Positions 6,611-13,499 of a stretch of DNA of 64,000 bases are shown here, piece after piece. The DNA is from a virus. Every line of letters begins with the position of its first letter. Position 1 is the first letter of the stretch. Under the pieces are notes generated by a model. That model saw only the letters and a list, made by a program, of their open reading frames with translations. It did not search any database and was not told the origin of the DNA. Made by a program: the position numbers and the translations under genes. The DNA lies in IMG/VR virus record IMGVR_UViG_3300047478_000258, positions 1 to 64,000 of that record; one strand, given 5' to 3'.

Positions 6611-7859
6611 TTCTTTCCTCCAGATCACTAATATTGATATTTCTCTCATCACTTATAGAGATATTGTCATCAAATCCTTCGATTTCATGGAAGTCAGCAT
6701 TCCGCCAGTCCCACATAATGTTTGAATACCCACAAGCACCATTTCTGTTGGCTATAACTTCCAGTTTCTTCATATCAGGTCTACCAGGGATGTCAAATAA
6801 AGCTAAAACAGTAGATGCTATCTGTCCTATTGCATCGGAATGATGGATATCCTCCGTAGTCCCTTTACCCTTGGAGCCCTGCCTATTGAACTGGTAAGTC
6901 CCAACTATAGGAACATCGTGCTTGCCTGCTAAAATCTTGATTTGCGAGATAATCTCTGTAGCTTTCTCCCATACAGGCATCTTTAGTGAACCAGGGATTC
7001 TAAGAAGATAAGCTCCATCTATGAAGACTATGTCGGGTTTGTGTAGTTGAATTAAGAATCCTAAGTCACTTACCCCAGTCTTTAAGAACCCTTCTTGGAA
7101 GATATACTCGCTTTCCCTGGTTTTATCACTTACTAAGTCCTGCAGGTAAGATTGCTCTATATTGCAGATCTCGCCTTTAAATAAGTGATAGGATGGAATT
7201 CTGGATATTAATGACATGACTCTTGTGAAATACTCTTCCTTACCCATCTCCATAGACATGACCAATACCTTCTTACCTGCTCTGAAGGCTGCTTCAGCCA
7301 TATAAGCAAGGATCATAGTCTTGCCCATCTTCATCCTTGCTACCATGATATAGACGTTTTTCTTTACAAATCCATTAGTTAGGCTATTGATAGTAGGATA
7401 CCCAGTAGGAATTCCTATCAGTCCAGCTTCTCCTCTTCTTAGAAGAATAGTCCCAAACAGCTCCTCTAATGCCTCCCCTCTTGTAATAGTACTACTGCTT
7501 TCACTCATGAAATGAACCTCATGAGCCAGCTTGCTTATCTCTGCAGTAGCATTTGGGGTATCCCCTTTGAAGATAAACGCATTTATCTTGGAGATAGACC
7601 TCTCATATATGAGACTTAATCTCACTTTTGAGAACTCAGACTCCCAGAATTGAGATTCTCCTTCTGGAACATCCAGCTTAAATCTGGTAGCTACAAGACT
7701 GACAGGAGGAAGTTTACCCAGATCCCTGTAATACATCATACAGAATTCATAAGTTTCCTTTTCTGTTTCAGCATTCAGATAATTGGCATCTAAAGTGAGG
7801 AACTTTTCTGGTTTGTTTTCGATCAGATATGATAATATTAGATTATTTCCTACACTCAT
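6579..7859 (-). CDS. Replicative DNA helicase, DnaB-type (RecA fold)
   Basis: Hexameric 5'-3' fork helicase, 426 aa, close to DnaB length. The N-terminal helical domain is followed by the RecA-fold core with Walker A (ARMKMGKT, 174-181), Walker B (IVFID, 277-281) and a DnaB-like QFNRQGSKG segment. SD GGAGAGAG lies between ATG 7859 and a dispersed palindrome. It overlaps the TSCPD gene start by 32 bp and follows a gene that could encode its loader. It would work with the separate primase at 4501-5445. Confidence 0.87.
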   Translation of the reverse strand: MSVGNNLILSYLIENKPEKFLTLDANYLNAETEKETYEFCMMYYRDLGKLPPVSLVATRFKLDVPEGESQFWESEFSKVRLSLIYERSISKINAFIFKGDTPNATAEISKLAHEVHFMSESSSTITRGEALEELFGTILLRRGEAGLIGIPTGYPTINSLTNGFVKKNVYIMVARMKMGKTMILAYMAEAAFRAGKKVLVMSMEMGKEEYFTRVMSLISRIPSYHLFKGEICNIEQSYLQDLVSDKTRESEYIFQEGFLKTGVSDLGFLIQLHKPDIVFIDGAYLLRIPGSLKMPVWEKATEIISQIKILAGKHDVPIVGTYQFNRQGSKGKGTTEDIHHSDAIGQIASTVLALFDIPGRPDMKKLEVIANRNGACGYSNIMWDWRNADFHEIEGFDDNISISDERNINISDLEERNEEEQTPRSA

Positions 7860-7870
7860 GGTCTCTCTCC

Positions 7871-7884
7871 TGAAAACGTTTTCA
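7871..7884. repeat. Dispersed palindrome copy 5 (stop codon plus SD-adjacent)
   Basis: Exact TGAAAACGTTTTCA. On the minus strand its first three bases are the TGA stop of the 161-aa gene, and its end abuts the SD of the DnaB-type helicase gene. Confidence 0.95.
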
Positions 7885-8367
7885 TATTTTTACTCTTCGC
7901 ATACTCTCAGTTGGAGCAGGAATAGATAACTGTAATATCCCTCTGGAAAAATCAGATATAAGGTCTTTCCCATATACGTTTGTAAGACTCATATCACTTT
8001 GGGCTCCTATTACTACTTTGCACCCTGCTCTTACTAATTTATGAACTGTTGATTTAAGGAAGGATACTACAAATGGGTTGGACGGCATATCATAACAGGA
8101 AAAATATGTATTCTTCTGTGGGATTACTTTCTTTGTATCCACTATATCTGGGGTATACTCATAACAAAACCCAAATTTTAGTGCCAATTCTCCTACAAAT
8201 CTATCCTTTTCCAGATTATTTGGTCCCAATACTATCAAAATCTTTGCATTTTCCAGCAGACTTTCCAGCTTCACTACCTTTTCTTCCTCTGCCCAAGCTG
8301 ATAAGTCTGTCTCTACAACGCCTCTTGGATAACCGAACTTCTCCAGTATTCCCTGTACTTGTGTCAT
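7882..8367 (-). CDS. Unknown protein upstream of helicase; possible helicase loader
   Basis: 161 aa, SD AAAGGAGAG. Contains a degenerate P-loop-like stretch (ILIVLGPNNLEKDRF) followed by a Rossmann-like alternation of strands and helices, but no proper Walker A lysine-Ser/Thr pair. Position directly upstream of the DnaB-type helicase, in the same operon, suggests a loader or accessory factor; that is inference from context only. Its stop codon is contributed by a dispersed palindrome. Confidence 0.6.
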   Translation of the reverse strand: MTQVQGILEKFGYPRGVVETDLSAWAEEEKVVKLESLLENAKILIVLGPNNLEKDRFVGELALKFGFCYEYTPDIVDTKKVIPQKNTYFSCYDMPSNPFVVSFLKSTVHKLVRAGCKVVIGAQSDMSLTNVYGKDLISDFSRGILQLSIPAPTESMRRVKI

Positions 8368-8473
8368 TCTCTCTCCTTTCTGTATTTCTACTACATTTTA
8401 TACACGCTTTGCCATGACCACTATTGCATCTGGCTTCTCCCCATTCACATTTAGAGTTGTTCAATAGTATCAT
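8216..8473 (-). CDS. Possible small Cys-rich protein, doubtful
   Basis: ATG at 8473 has a good SD (AGGAGG, 9 nt away). The N-terminal 30 residues hold a Cys/His cluster (KCEWGEARCNSGHGKACIKC) resembling a zinc knuckle. The remainder, rich in Arg/Ser/Gly, overlaps the 161-aa gene by about 150 bp and looks like an out-of-frame shadow. Either a genuine overlapping gene or a chance reading frame. Confidence 0.3.
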   Translation of the reverse strand: MILLNNSKCEWGEARCNSGHGKACIKCSRNTERRENDTSTGNTGEVRLSKRRCRDRLISLGRGRKGSEAGKSAGKCKDFDSIGTK

Positions 8474-8801
8474 CTTCCCGTACCTCCTCTAAGTTAAACG
8501 ATTCTTTGTAAACTCTCGGAAATAAAGATAAATCAGGTATCTTCCTATTATGCATTTTTACATAGGAAAATGTCTGCCAACCTTGGATTACTCTCTCTAC
8601 CATAAGATGGATATCCAATCCGTTAGCTCTGCAGATCTTCTTTACTATTGCAATATCTTTAGAAGAGGGAGGAACCCACTTGGAATATCCATAGTCTTTA
8701 CAGAGCTCTATAAATTTGATAGCAATGGCATTTACTGTTACTACATCTGCTTTGATCTTACTGCGGTATAACCTTACTAAGTTATCTGGTATCACTTCCA
8801 T
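8451..8801 (-). CDS. Hypothetical protein, 116 aa
   Basis: SD AAGGAGGAGAG before ATG 8801. Predominantly helical and basic, with the end EEVREDDTIEQL acidic. Its place just upstream of helicase and loader candidates suggests a replication role, but no motif supports a specific function. Confidence 0.65.
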   Translation of the reverse strand: MEVIPDNLVRLYRSKIKADVVTVNAIAIKFIELCKDYGYSKWVPPSSKDIAIVKKICRANGLDIHLMVERVIQGWQTFSYVKMHNRKIPDLSLFPRVYKESFNLEEVREDDTIEQL

Positions 8802-8857
8802 CTCTCCTCCTTGACTTGTTAATAGTTAGTTGATAGTATACATATATCTCTCTCCTT

Positions 8858-8881
8858 GGGGGACTAAATTATCAGTCCCCC
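8858..8881. other. Intergenic hairpin
   Basis: GGGGGACT-aaattatc-AGTCCCCC, a perfect 8-bp stem in the 87-bp gap between two leftward genes. A T-run follows only in the plus direction. In the leftward mRNA it may stabilise a 3' end, attenuate, or be an RNase III-type processing site. Confidence 0.5.
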
Positions 8882-8888
8882 TCCCTTT

Positions 8889-9419
8889 TTAGACAATCAT
8901 TCCATCTGAAGAAGCCATAATAGCAGCATTCTTAGTCTTCTGGACATAATTATCTATTGTCTTCTGCAGTTCTGCACGTTTAGCTACCTCTTCTTTATAA
9001 TACACTTCCATCCTCATTACATGGACAGCACCAATAAGCTCAGTAGCAATAGCTTCAAACTCTATCTTACTCTTACAAGCAAGAAGCCTCTTCTTATTTT
9101 CCCTGCCAATATATGCACTATACTTATCATCTTCTATGCGGAAAGAATTTCTTTCAATAGTTGCATAGCGATTAAAATGCTTAATATCACTGTGACCCTT
9201 TAATACTTCACTGATGTAAAAATTAAGGTCTGCTATCTTGGAATTGATAGTAAGAAGAACCTCATCTGTAATAATGCTCTTAATACGCTCTTCTTCCTTC
9301 CTCTCTCTTTCTAACCTTACGTCTGGTAATTCCTCTTTGCTGTCCCAATGTCTTACATTGTTTCTTACATAAGCTCTGTGGATATCAATCCACTCTCTAT
9401 CTGGGTTAACTTTAGGCAT
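8889..9419 (-). CDS. Hypothetical protein, 176 aa
   Basis: SD AAAGGAGAG precedes ATG 9419. Strongly helical and charged, with likely coiled-coil segments (RLERERKEEERIKSI; the C-terminal 50 residues). Ends in DGMIV, resembling the short G-hydrophobic C-termini of several other proteins here. No enzyme motif seen. Confidence 0.65.
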   Translation of the reverse strand: MPKVNPDREWIDIHRAYVRNNVRHWDSKEELPDVRLERERKEEERIKSIITDEVLLTINSKIADLNFYISEVLKGHSDIKHFNRYATIERNSFRIEDDKYSAYIGRENKKRLLACKSKIEFEAIATELIGAVHVMRMEVYYKEEVAKRAELQKTIDNYVQKTKNAAIMASSDGMIV

Positions 9420-9458
9420 ATATCTCTCCTTTTTATTTTATTTACTGCCCCAAACTCC

Positions 9459-9472
9459 TGAAAACGTTTTCA
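9459..9472. repeat. Dispersed palindrome copy 6 (intergenic)
   Basis: Exact TGAAAACGTTTTCA in the 71-bp gap between two leftward genes, about 40 bp upstream of the next start codon. Confidence 0.95.
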
Positions 9473-9490
9473 GAAGCAAGGGGCAACAAA

Positions 9491-9706
9491 TCAAACAGCT
9501 TTCATTGCTATTGCTTTGATCTCTTCCAACTGCTCTGCAGTAAATAACTCATCATTTTCAACAGTTATCTCTGAAGACCATGAACCTGAGTTATCATCAT
9601 ACATATCAGATATGTTAACTTCTACCTCTGCTCCGTCTACTAGCAGGGCTACCCAATAGTAATTAGTAAGCCCTGTCTGTTGTACACAATCTACTACAAT
9701 ATTCAT
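9491..9706 (-). CDS. Small acidic protein, 71 aa
   Basis: SD AAGGAGGA upstream of ATG 9706. Acidic (VDGAEVEVNISDMYDD, VENDELFTAEQLEEI), predicted as strands then a helix; acidity and size recall DNA-mimic or decoy proteins, but nothing specific matches. Function unknown. Confidence 0.65.
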   Translation of the reverse strand: MNIVVDCVQQTGLTNYYWVALLVDGAEVEVNISDMYDDNSGSWSSEITVENDELFTAEQLEEIKAIAMKAV

Positions 9707-9716
9707 CTCATCCTCC

Positions 9717-9893
9717 TTATTTCCATATTAGATATAAACCTGATAAGAGAACTGCTAACAAGGAACAGAAGAAGATTACTAAAGCTACAGTGACAAGTTT
9801 AATATAGCTTTTAGCATCTGGGTGCAAAATTACAGGTAGTGACATTACTAAAAATATGAATGCTGTGATTATTATCTTGAATTCTATAATCAT
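9717..9893 (-). CDS. Two-helix membrane protein, 58 aa
   Basis: ATG 9893 with SD AAGGAGGATTGAG. Two hydrophobic segments (about residues 6-22 and 33-55) separated by a short polar loop (HPDAKSYIK). Unrelated in sequence to the holin candidate on the right arm. Possible host-takeover or exclusion membrane protein; inference only. Confidence 0.6.
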   Translation of the reverse strand: MIIEFKIIITAFIFLVMSLPVILHPDAKSYIKLVTVALVIFFCSLLAVLLSGLYLIWK

Positions 9894-9986
9894 CTCAATC
9901 CTCCTTTAGTTATTTACAGGGTGAGGCAGAGCGGGATACCAACATGCGTTTATGTATCCTTCCTTATGTTACCCTTCGGCACGTAG

Positions 9987-10163
9987 TTACTCTGCTTCTA
10001 ATATTTCTCCTAATTGTTTTTGATAATAATCTTCGTTGATAGACCATCCCCATCCTTTCATCATCATCAAAAGGCATTCTTTACATACTCTTGGGTCTGG
10101 TATGCCATCTTTAATGATAGATTGACATAATTCTTTATTCTCTCCACATCTTGCACAGGTCAT
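9987..10163 (-). CDS. Small zinc-ribbon-like protein, 58 aa
   Basis: ATG 10163, SD AAAGGAGA. Two CxxC pairs (CARC near the start, CKEC near residue 28) are spaced as in a zinc ribbon; the C-terminus is helical. It overlaps the next gene upstream by 29 bp. The 93 bp between this gene and 9893 show no gene or strong signal. Confidence 0.6.
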   Translation of the reverse strand: MTCARCGENKELCQSIIKDGIPDPRVCKECLLMMMKGWGWSINEDYYQKQLGEILEAE

Positions 10164-10482
10164 TTTTCTCCTTTATAATCCTTGCCAGTTCTGTAGAGAC
10201 AAGCAAGGGGATTTGGTCAGTGTTGTTCTTAAAAGTTATCTGATTACATATTAATAAATCTCCTACATCATCAAGTATTTTTTTAGCTATATCTCTTAAC
10301 CTTCCAAACTCTGACCATTGAGAGAAGTCGGGGTTTTGATTTGTAATACTTTCTACATTATCCCAATGAGTTTCTATTCCGCACTTATTGCAGATAGACC
10401 AATCATTCAGATTAACTTCATGCCAGCACCCGCCCTCTTCATCAAGAAGTATCTTTCCTATGCGTTCAAGTTCTGGTGTCAT
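10135..10482 (-). CDS. Hypothetical protein with CxxC/His cluster, 115 aa
   Basis: Start MTPELERIG at 10482, preceded by GGGGTG. Residues 18-40 contain Cys and His (GCWHEVNLNDWSICNKCG), possibly metal-binding; the rest is helical. The first codons (MTPELE) duplicate those of the neighbouring upstream gene (MLTPELE), also at the DNA level. Confidence 0.6.
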   Translation of the reverse strand: MTPELERIGKILLDEEGGCWHEVNLNDWSICNKCGIETHWDNVESITNQNPDFSQWSEFGRLRDIAKKILDDVGDLLICNQITFKNNTDQIPLLVSTELARIIKEKNDLCKMWRE

Positions 10483-10600
10483 GTATTTCACCCCATTTCT
10501 TTTCCACGTAATCCCATGCCCATGATTGAGCAGGAGGTAGTCTATGCAACTTACAATAATTCATCTTCCATAGCCATTTCTCAAGTTCTGGTGTCAACAT
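10466..10600 (-). CDS. Small protein, 44 aa
   Basis: ATG 10600, SD AAAGGAGGA. Trp-rich (WLWKMN, SWAWDYVEKKW). It overlaps the following gene by 17 bp, and its 5' end shares the stretch ACACCAGAACTTGA with that gene, hinting at a local duplication that created a new start. Confidence 0.5.
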   Translation of the reverse strand: MLTPELEKWLWKMNYCKLHRLPPAQSWAWDYVEKKWGEIHDTRT

Positions 10601-10731
10601 TAATCCTCCTTTCTCTTTTTCATGCTCATATCCTTGAAATACTCGGTATATAGCTTGAAATTAAGACCAAGAACTATCATGTTAGCGATAAGAAAAAGTA
10701 TATTAGATAGTATTTCCAATTCTCTTGTCAT
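10600..10731 (-). CDS. Single-pass membrane protein, 43 aa
   Basis: Start MTRELEILS at 10731, just after GGGATTGAG, a shortened form of the GGAGGATTGAG leader used nearby. One hydrophobic segment (residues about 8-24, ILFLIANMIVLGL) and a charged C-terminus ending KKRKED. The stop overlaps the next start by one base. Confidence 0.55.
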   Translation of the reverse strand: MTRELEILSNILFLIANMIVLGLNFKLYTEYFKDMSMKKRKED

Positions 10732-10976
10732 CTCAATCCCATGTTTCTTACTATTGCCTTGGCAATGGTGATTGGAATATCGCTTTGAATCTGAGCTTTT
10801 GGATTTTCTTTTTGCCATGCTTCAAACTCTGCATCACGACAGGCTTTTACTGGTCTAATTTTAACTCCATTTCTACGTTTAGTAGAAAGCGGGCAAATAA
10901 GCTTTCCATAAAGAACTCTACTTAAATCGCACTCCCAACATTCTTTATCAGGAACTTCTACTATTATCTTTCTCAT
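10728..10976 (-). CDS. Hypothetical protein with Cys motif, 82 aa
   Basis: Start MRKIIVEVPDKE at 10976 fixed by SD AAGGAGGAGGG. Cys residues at CWECD, LICPLS and ACRD could bind a metal; KRRNGVKIRPVKACRDAEFE recalls small phage zinc proteins. Overlaps the next gene by 4 bp (coupled). Confidence 0.6.
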   Translation of the reverse strand: MRKIIVEVPDKECWECDLSRVLYGKLICPLSTKRRNGVKIRPVKACRDAEFEAWQKENPKAQIQSDIPITIAKAIVRNMGLR

Positions 10977-11241
10977 ATCCCTCCTCCTTATTCCTTTTTC
11001 CCTTATGGACAATATAGACAGCTCCATCCTCATGCTTCATTACATATTCCTCTTTCCAAACATCAAGGCCATGGATGTCTGACATCTCTTTCCACCAGTC
11101 CTGTTCCTGTTTGATGAGTTCATTCTTTCTGTTCGTTGCGTAGTTGATAGCGATATTCAAAACTTCTTGAATAGCCCTCTTATCTCTGGCTAATTCATCC
11201 ATCCACTGAATCTGCTTTGCTGATAGTTTTATTCTTTCCAT
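10948..11241 (-). CDS. Hypothetical helical protein, 97 aa
   Basis: SD AAGGAGGATCAAG before ATG 11241. Long amphipathic helices (residues 1-50), then a short strand-rich part (GAVYIVHKGKR). Charged and soluble; function unknown. Confidence 0.6.
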   Translation of the reverse strand: MERIKLSAKQIQWMDELARDKRAIQEVLNIAINYATNRKNELIKQEQDWWKEMSDIHGLDVWKEEYVMKHEDGAVYIVHKGKRNKEEGYEKDNSRSS

Positions 11242-11253
11242 CTTGATCCTCCT

Positions 11254-11484
11254 TTATCCTACATACTTCAAGGCTACTATCCCTGCCAGACAGAAAATGC
11301 CAACAGCAATGGTATATAAAGCAATAATAATCTGTTGTACTTGTTCTTTTGTCATTTTACTCCTCCTAAGATCTTCAGGAAGCATGGTTACCTTATAATT
11401 ACACGACTTGCTATGACATAGTGGTAATATGTCTTGTTCTTCACCTGCTCCTGTTTGACCACATTTAGGGCATTTGTATCTCAT
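11254..11484 (-). CDS. Zinc ribbon fused to a membrane helix, 76 aa; second in-frame start
   Basis: ATG 11484 has SD GAGGAGGAG. Residues 1-30 form a zinc ribbon (CPKC, then CHSKSC); residues 50-72 are one membrane helix. Met44 (11355) is preceded by its own perfect SD (AGGAGGAGTAAA), so a 33-aa membrane peptide could be made separately from the same frame. This looks like two former genes joined by loss of a stop codon, or a deliberate dual-start gene. Confidence 0.6.
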   Translation of the reverse strand: MRYKCPKCGQTGAGEEQDILPLCHSKSCNYKVTMLPEDLRRSKMTKEQVQQIIIALYTIAVGIFCLAGIVALKYVG

Positions 11485-11485
11485 C

Positions 11486-11671
11486 TCACTCCTCCTCTTT
11501 TATATTACAAGGATTTCCACATTTGGAACACACATAATATTTAGTAGTATTGCCCTCAACTAATACTTTTACGTTGCAACAGGTAGATACTGTCATCTCA
11601 ATCCTCCCCAGTCCATCTACCTCTTCTATTTCATTGCAATTCTTGCAAATCTGCTGTCTTTCATCACTCAT
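11486..11671 (-). CDS. Double CxxC zinc protein, 61 aa; second in-frame start
   Basis: SD AAAGGAGGATTGAG before ATG 11671. Two Cys pairs (CKNC near residue 9; CSKC plus CNI near the C-terminus) and a CC at 31-32. Met26 (11596) has its own SD (GGGGAGGATTGAG), giving a possible 36-aa product in the same frame, the same dual-start arrangement as its neighbour. Function unknown. Confidence 0.58.
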   Translation of the reverse strand: MSDERQQICKNCNEIEEVDGLGRIEMTVSTCCNVKVLVEGNTTKYYVCSKCGNPCNIKEEE

Positions 11672-11699
11672 CTCAATCCTCCTTTATCCGGTTCATATG

Positions 11700-11870
11700 T
11701 CATCTCGAATATGCCTTTACTAGCTTGTAGCCCAATCTGTCTGCTACATACTGCAAATTGGCTACTTTCATTTTTGGCGTAGAATTATCAAGAGCATACA
11801 CCAAAACATACAATGCCTTTATGTCTGGGTCAGTTACCTTTTTGCCATTAGTGTTTATTTCTATTCTCAT
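11700..11870 (-). CDS. Small protein, 56 aa
   Basis: ATG 11870, SD AAAGGAGAAT. Begins MRIEINTNGKKVTDPD, an N-terminal hairpin, followed by two helices (IKALYVLVYALDN; MKVANLQYVADRLGYKLV). No motif recognised. Confidence 0.55.
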   Translation of the reverse strand: MRIEINTNGKKVTDPDIKALYVLVYALDNSTPKMKVANLQYVADRLGYKLVKAYSR

Positions 11871-11879
11871 ATTCTCCTT

Positions 11880-12446
11880 TCACTCCTCCCTTATCCTTAT
11901 TCCACATGTGCCACGTTTCAAGACCTCAGACTCCAACTTGTCCCACTTCTCTGCCTTCTCTTTCCATCCTCGCATCACATTGAGATGGTCTTCATAGTCG
12001 TCAGAGTCTATTCCTGTCAAACTATAAAAATCATCAAGGCTTGTGCAGTCATAAAGCGTTGCTTTTCTTTTCCACTCCATGACAGTATCAACCCCCAAAT
12101 TCATCGCCTGTATCGTTACTGCATCAGCTTGAATGTCATGGAGCTTCTTTTTGAGTTCTTTGTTTTCATGGAATAGCGTGTTGTTTTCCAATACTAAATT
12201 CAACCTTTCTTCTTTGAGTTTTTCTTTCTCTTTTTGGCACTCAACAAGATGTGTTGCATGGACATCACCCTGATAAATAGCAAGCTGTGCTACCTGAAAG
12301 TTCTTTTCAGCACCCCTGTTGGCCTGCCTGAGATAGTTTTTATACATCTTGAGCTTCTCTTTGAGTGTTTGAATAATCTTAATATCCTCCATGATGCAGG
12401 CTTCAAGGGAAGCGATCTTCATTGTTAACCGTTCAAGCTCACTCAT
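11880..12446 (-). CDS. Long coiled-coil protein, 188 aa
   Basis: Start MSELERLTM at 12446 (SD AAAGGAG). Residues about 1-115 have heptad-like Leu/Ile/Lys/Glu patterning (ECQKEKEKLKEERLNL and on), a strong coiled coil; the C-terminal 70 residues are mixed and end basic. Could be a scaffold or an inhibitor that oligomerises. Overlaps the next start by 4 bp. Confidence 0.62.
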   Translation of the reverse strand: MSELERLTMKIASLEACIMEDIKIIQTLKEKLKMYKNYLRQANRGAEKNFQVAQLAIYQGDVHATHLVECQKEKEKLKEERLNLVLENNTLFHENKELKKKLHDIQADAVTIQAMNLGVDTVMEWKRKATLYDCTSLDDFYSLTGIDSDDYEDHLNVMRGWKEKAEKWDKLESEVLKRGTCGIRIREE

Positions 12447-12559
12447 TTCACTCCTTTCCACAATGCAAAAAGTATGGCTGTTCCATAAAACATAGATACA
12501 ACTCCGATGAATTGAAAAAGTAATCCTACTATAAGTAGGGCGATACGTTCAGTGCTCAT
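12443..12559 (-). CDS. Small membrane protein, 38 aa
   Basis: Start MSTERIALL at 12559 set by SD AAGGAGGATTGAG; the longer frame to 12667 runs into the RNA-like element and is not supported. Almost wholly hydrophobic (residues 6-33), one or two membrane helices, C-terminus WKGVK. Confidence 0.55.
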   Translation of the reverse strand: MSTERIALLIVGLLFQFIGVVSMFYGTAILFALWKGVK

Positions 12560-12611
12560 CTCAATCCTCCTTAGTTTATCCTCAAGAGATAAACTCGCTA
12601 AACTTTGTATA

Positions 12612-12787
12612 ATTGCAGGGAGTCGGGAGTTTAGGTCACTCGATTTACCCAGCGTGTTGTAGTCCACTGGTATACCCTTAATGCTCCCTATCCCTGCTTC
12701 CCACGGCTCGGCTCTTTTCGCTCCCTTAACCGATAGTTGTAAGAAGACACCGTGGTTTCCACCTACTTCAATGCTTCGGTGGATTAC
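12612..12787 (-). ncRNA. Structured RNA-like element, copy A
   Basis: Non-coding gap of about 230 bp between two small genes. Minus strand, 5' to 3': a distal hairpin (GGTGG/CCACC, 12760-12783), CCACGGTGTC (12746-12755), AACTATCG (12731-12738), CCGAGCCGTGG with GAAGCAGGGA (12691-12711), and CCCGACTCCCTGCAAT (12612-12627). CCACGG pairs with CCGTGG, TCGG with CCGA inside it, and GCAGGGA with TCCCTGC. Copy B at 12967-13156 keeps the blocks and pairings while the distal hairpin differs in sequence, which supports selection on structure. No known family recognised. Confidence 0.6.
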
Positions 12788-12946
12788 TTATGACCAAACA
12801 GACAATTCAAAGCCTTTCTCCTTGTCATTCTCAATGGAAAACAGGGAGAAATCCTTTCCGTCTGTAAAGTTCTGAATCTCACAAAGACTCATCCTCCAGC
12901 CCTGACTATGTTTGTAAATTTTTAATAGATAAAATTCAAATTCCAT
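12788..12946 (-). CDS. Small protein between two RNA-like elements, 52 aa
   Basis: ATG 12946, SD AAAGGAGGAG. Begins MEFEFYLLKIYKHS; ends GFELSVWS. Mixed strand/helix, acidic middle. It is bracketed by the two structured elements, and its TAA stop lies in the GTCATAAGTA block that precedes copy A; the same block precedes copy B. Confidence 0.5.
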   Translation of the reverse strand: MEFEFYLLKIYKHSQGWRMSLCEIQNFTDGKDFSLFSIENDKEKGFELSVWS

Positions 12947-12966
12947 CTCACTCCTCCTTTTAGTTT

Positions 12967-13156
12967 ATTGCAGGGAGTCGGGGTAAGCGTTTTGGATTGC
13001 CTTTCAGCGTAACTTTCCATTTGCATCTCCCGAATTTCGTTCTCCCTGCTTCCCACGGCTCGGTAAGTTTCGCCACTATTGGCCCGATAGTCAAACAAAG
13101 GGACACCGTGGGTTTTTTGCGTGAGGGATGATCTACCCACAACACGCAAACTTCAC
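12967..13156 (-). ncRNA. Structured RNA-like element, copy B
   Basis: Second copy of the element. Conserved blocks: CCACGGTGTC (13102-13111), ACTATCGG (13084-13091), CCGAGCCGTGG with GAAGCAGGGA (13043-13063) and CCCGACTCCCTGCAAT (12967-12982). The distal hairpin here is TTGCGTG/CACGCAA (13117-13149), different in sequence from copy A but at the same place. It follows directly after the stop of the gene at 13157, as copy A follows the gene at 12788, so the layout is gene, element, gene, element, gene. Confidence 0.6.
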
Positions 13157-13339
13157 TTACTTATGACATTTTATACAGAAACTACTGGTAAAAAACCTAT
13201 TATGAGACTTATAAATTAGATCATCTTTGTCTGTCTGATTATGCTCATAATAAATAAAAAGACCAAGAATTCCTACCAATATTCCTGATAAGAATATAGA
13301 TAGGAAGAATATAGCTACTGAAAACGTTTTCAGTGCCAT
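13157..13339 (-). CDS. Membrane-anchored small protein, 60 aa
   Basis: ATG 13339 with a weak SD (AGGT). One hydrophobic segment (residues 8-30), then a charged part with a CIKCHK terminus. Codons 4-7 are a dispersed palindrome (KTFS). It overlaps the upstream gene by 10 bp. Function unknown. Confidence 0.55.
   Translation of the reverse strand: MALKTFSVAIFFLSIFLSGILVGILGLFIYYEHNQTDKDDLIYKSHNRFFTSSFCIKCHK
13319..13332. repeat. Dispersed palindrome copy 7 (stop codon of one gene, codons of the next)
   Basis: Exact TGAAAACGTTTTCA. On the minus strand its TGA terminates the 49-aa HTH-like gene while the same bases encode KTFS of the overlapping membrane protein gene. Confidence 0.95.
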
Positions 13340-13479
13340 GTGCTTTTACCTAAGATATAACGAAGGGTATTCATAGAGATTTGAACTATTCTGCAGAATT
13401 CTGTATCTGAGATAGGATCTCTTGCTTCTTTAGCTTTGTTATATCTCTTAAGTATGGAAGCCTTTAACTCTTCTGACAT
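13330..13479 (-). CDS. Small HTH-like protein, 49 aa
   Basis: ATG 13479, SD GAGGAG. Helical; residues 26-44 (DTEFCRIVQISMNTLRYIL) read as a possible HTH recognition unit following a basic first helix (KASILKRYNKAKEAR). Its stop codon is the TGA of a dispersed palindrome. A candidate regulator, unproven. Confidence 0.5.
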   Translation of the reverse strand: MSEELKASILKRYNKAKEARDPISDTEFCRIVQISMNTLRYILGKSTWH

Positions 13480-13499
13480 CTTAGCTCCTCTTCCCATAA

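Noticed and set aside
8858-8890. A rightward intrinsic terminator
   Set aside because: Although a T-run follows the stem on the plus strand, no rightward gene exists there; kept as a plain hairpin.
12559-13149. Longer open frames (to 12667 and 12922-13149) through the RNA-like elements
   Set aside because: No SD at their starts, and they are explained by conserved, base-paired blocks present in two copies; the SD-supported small genes end before the elements.
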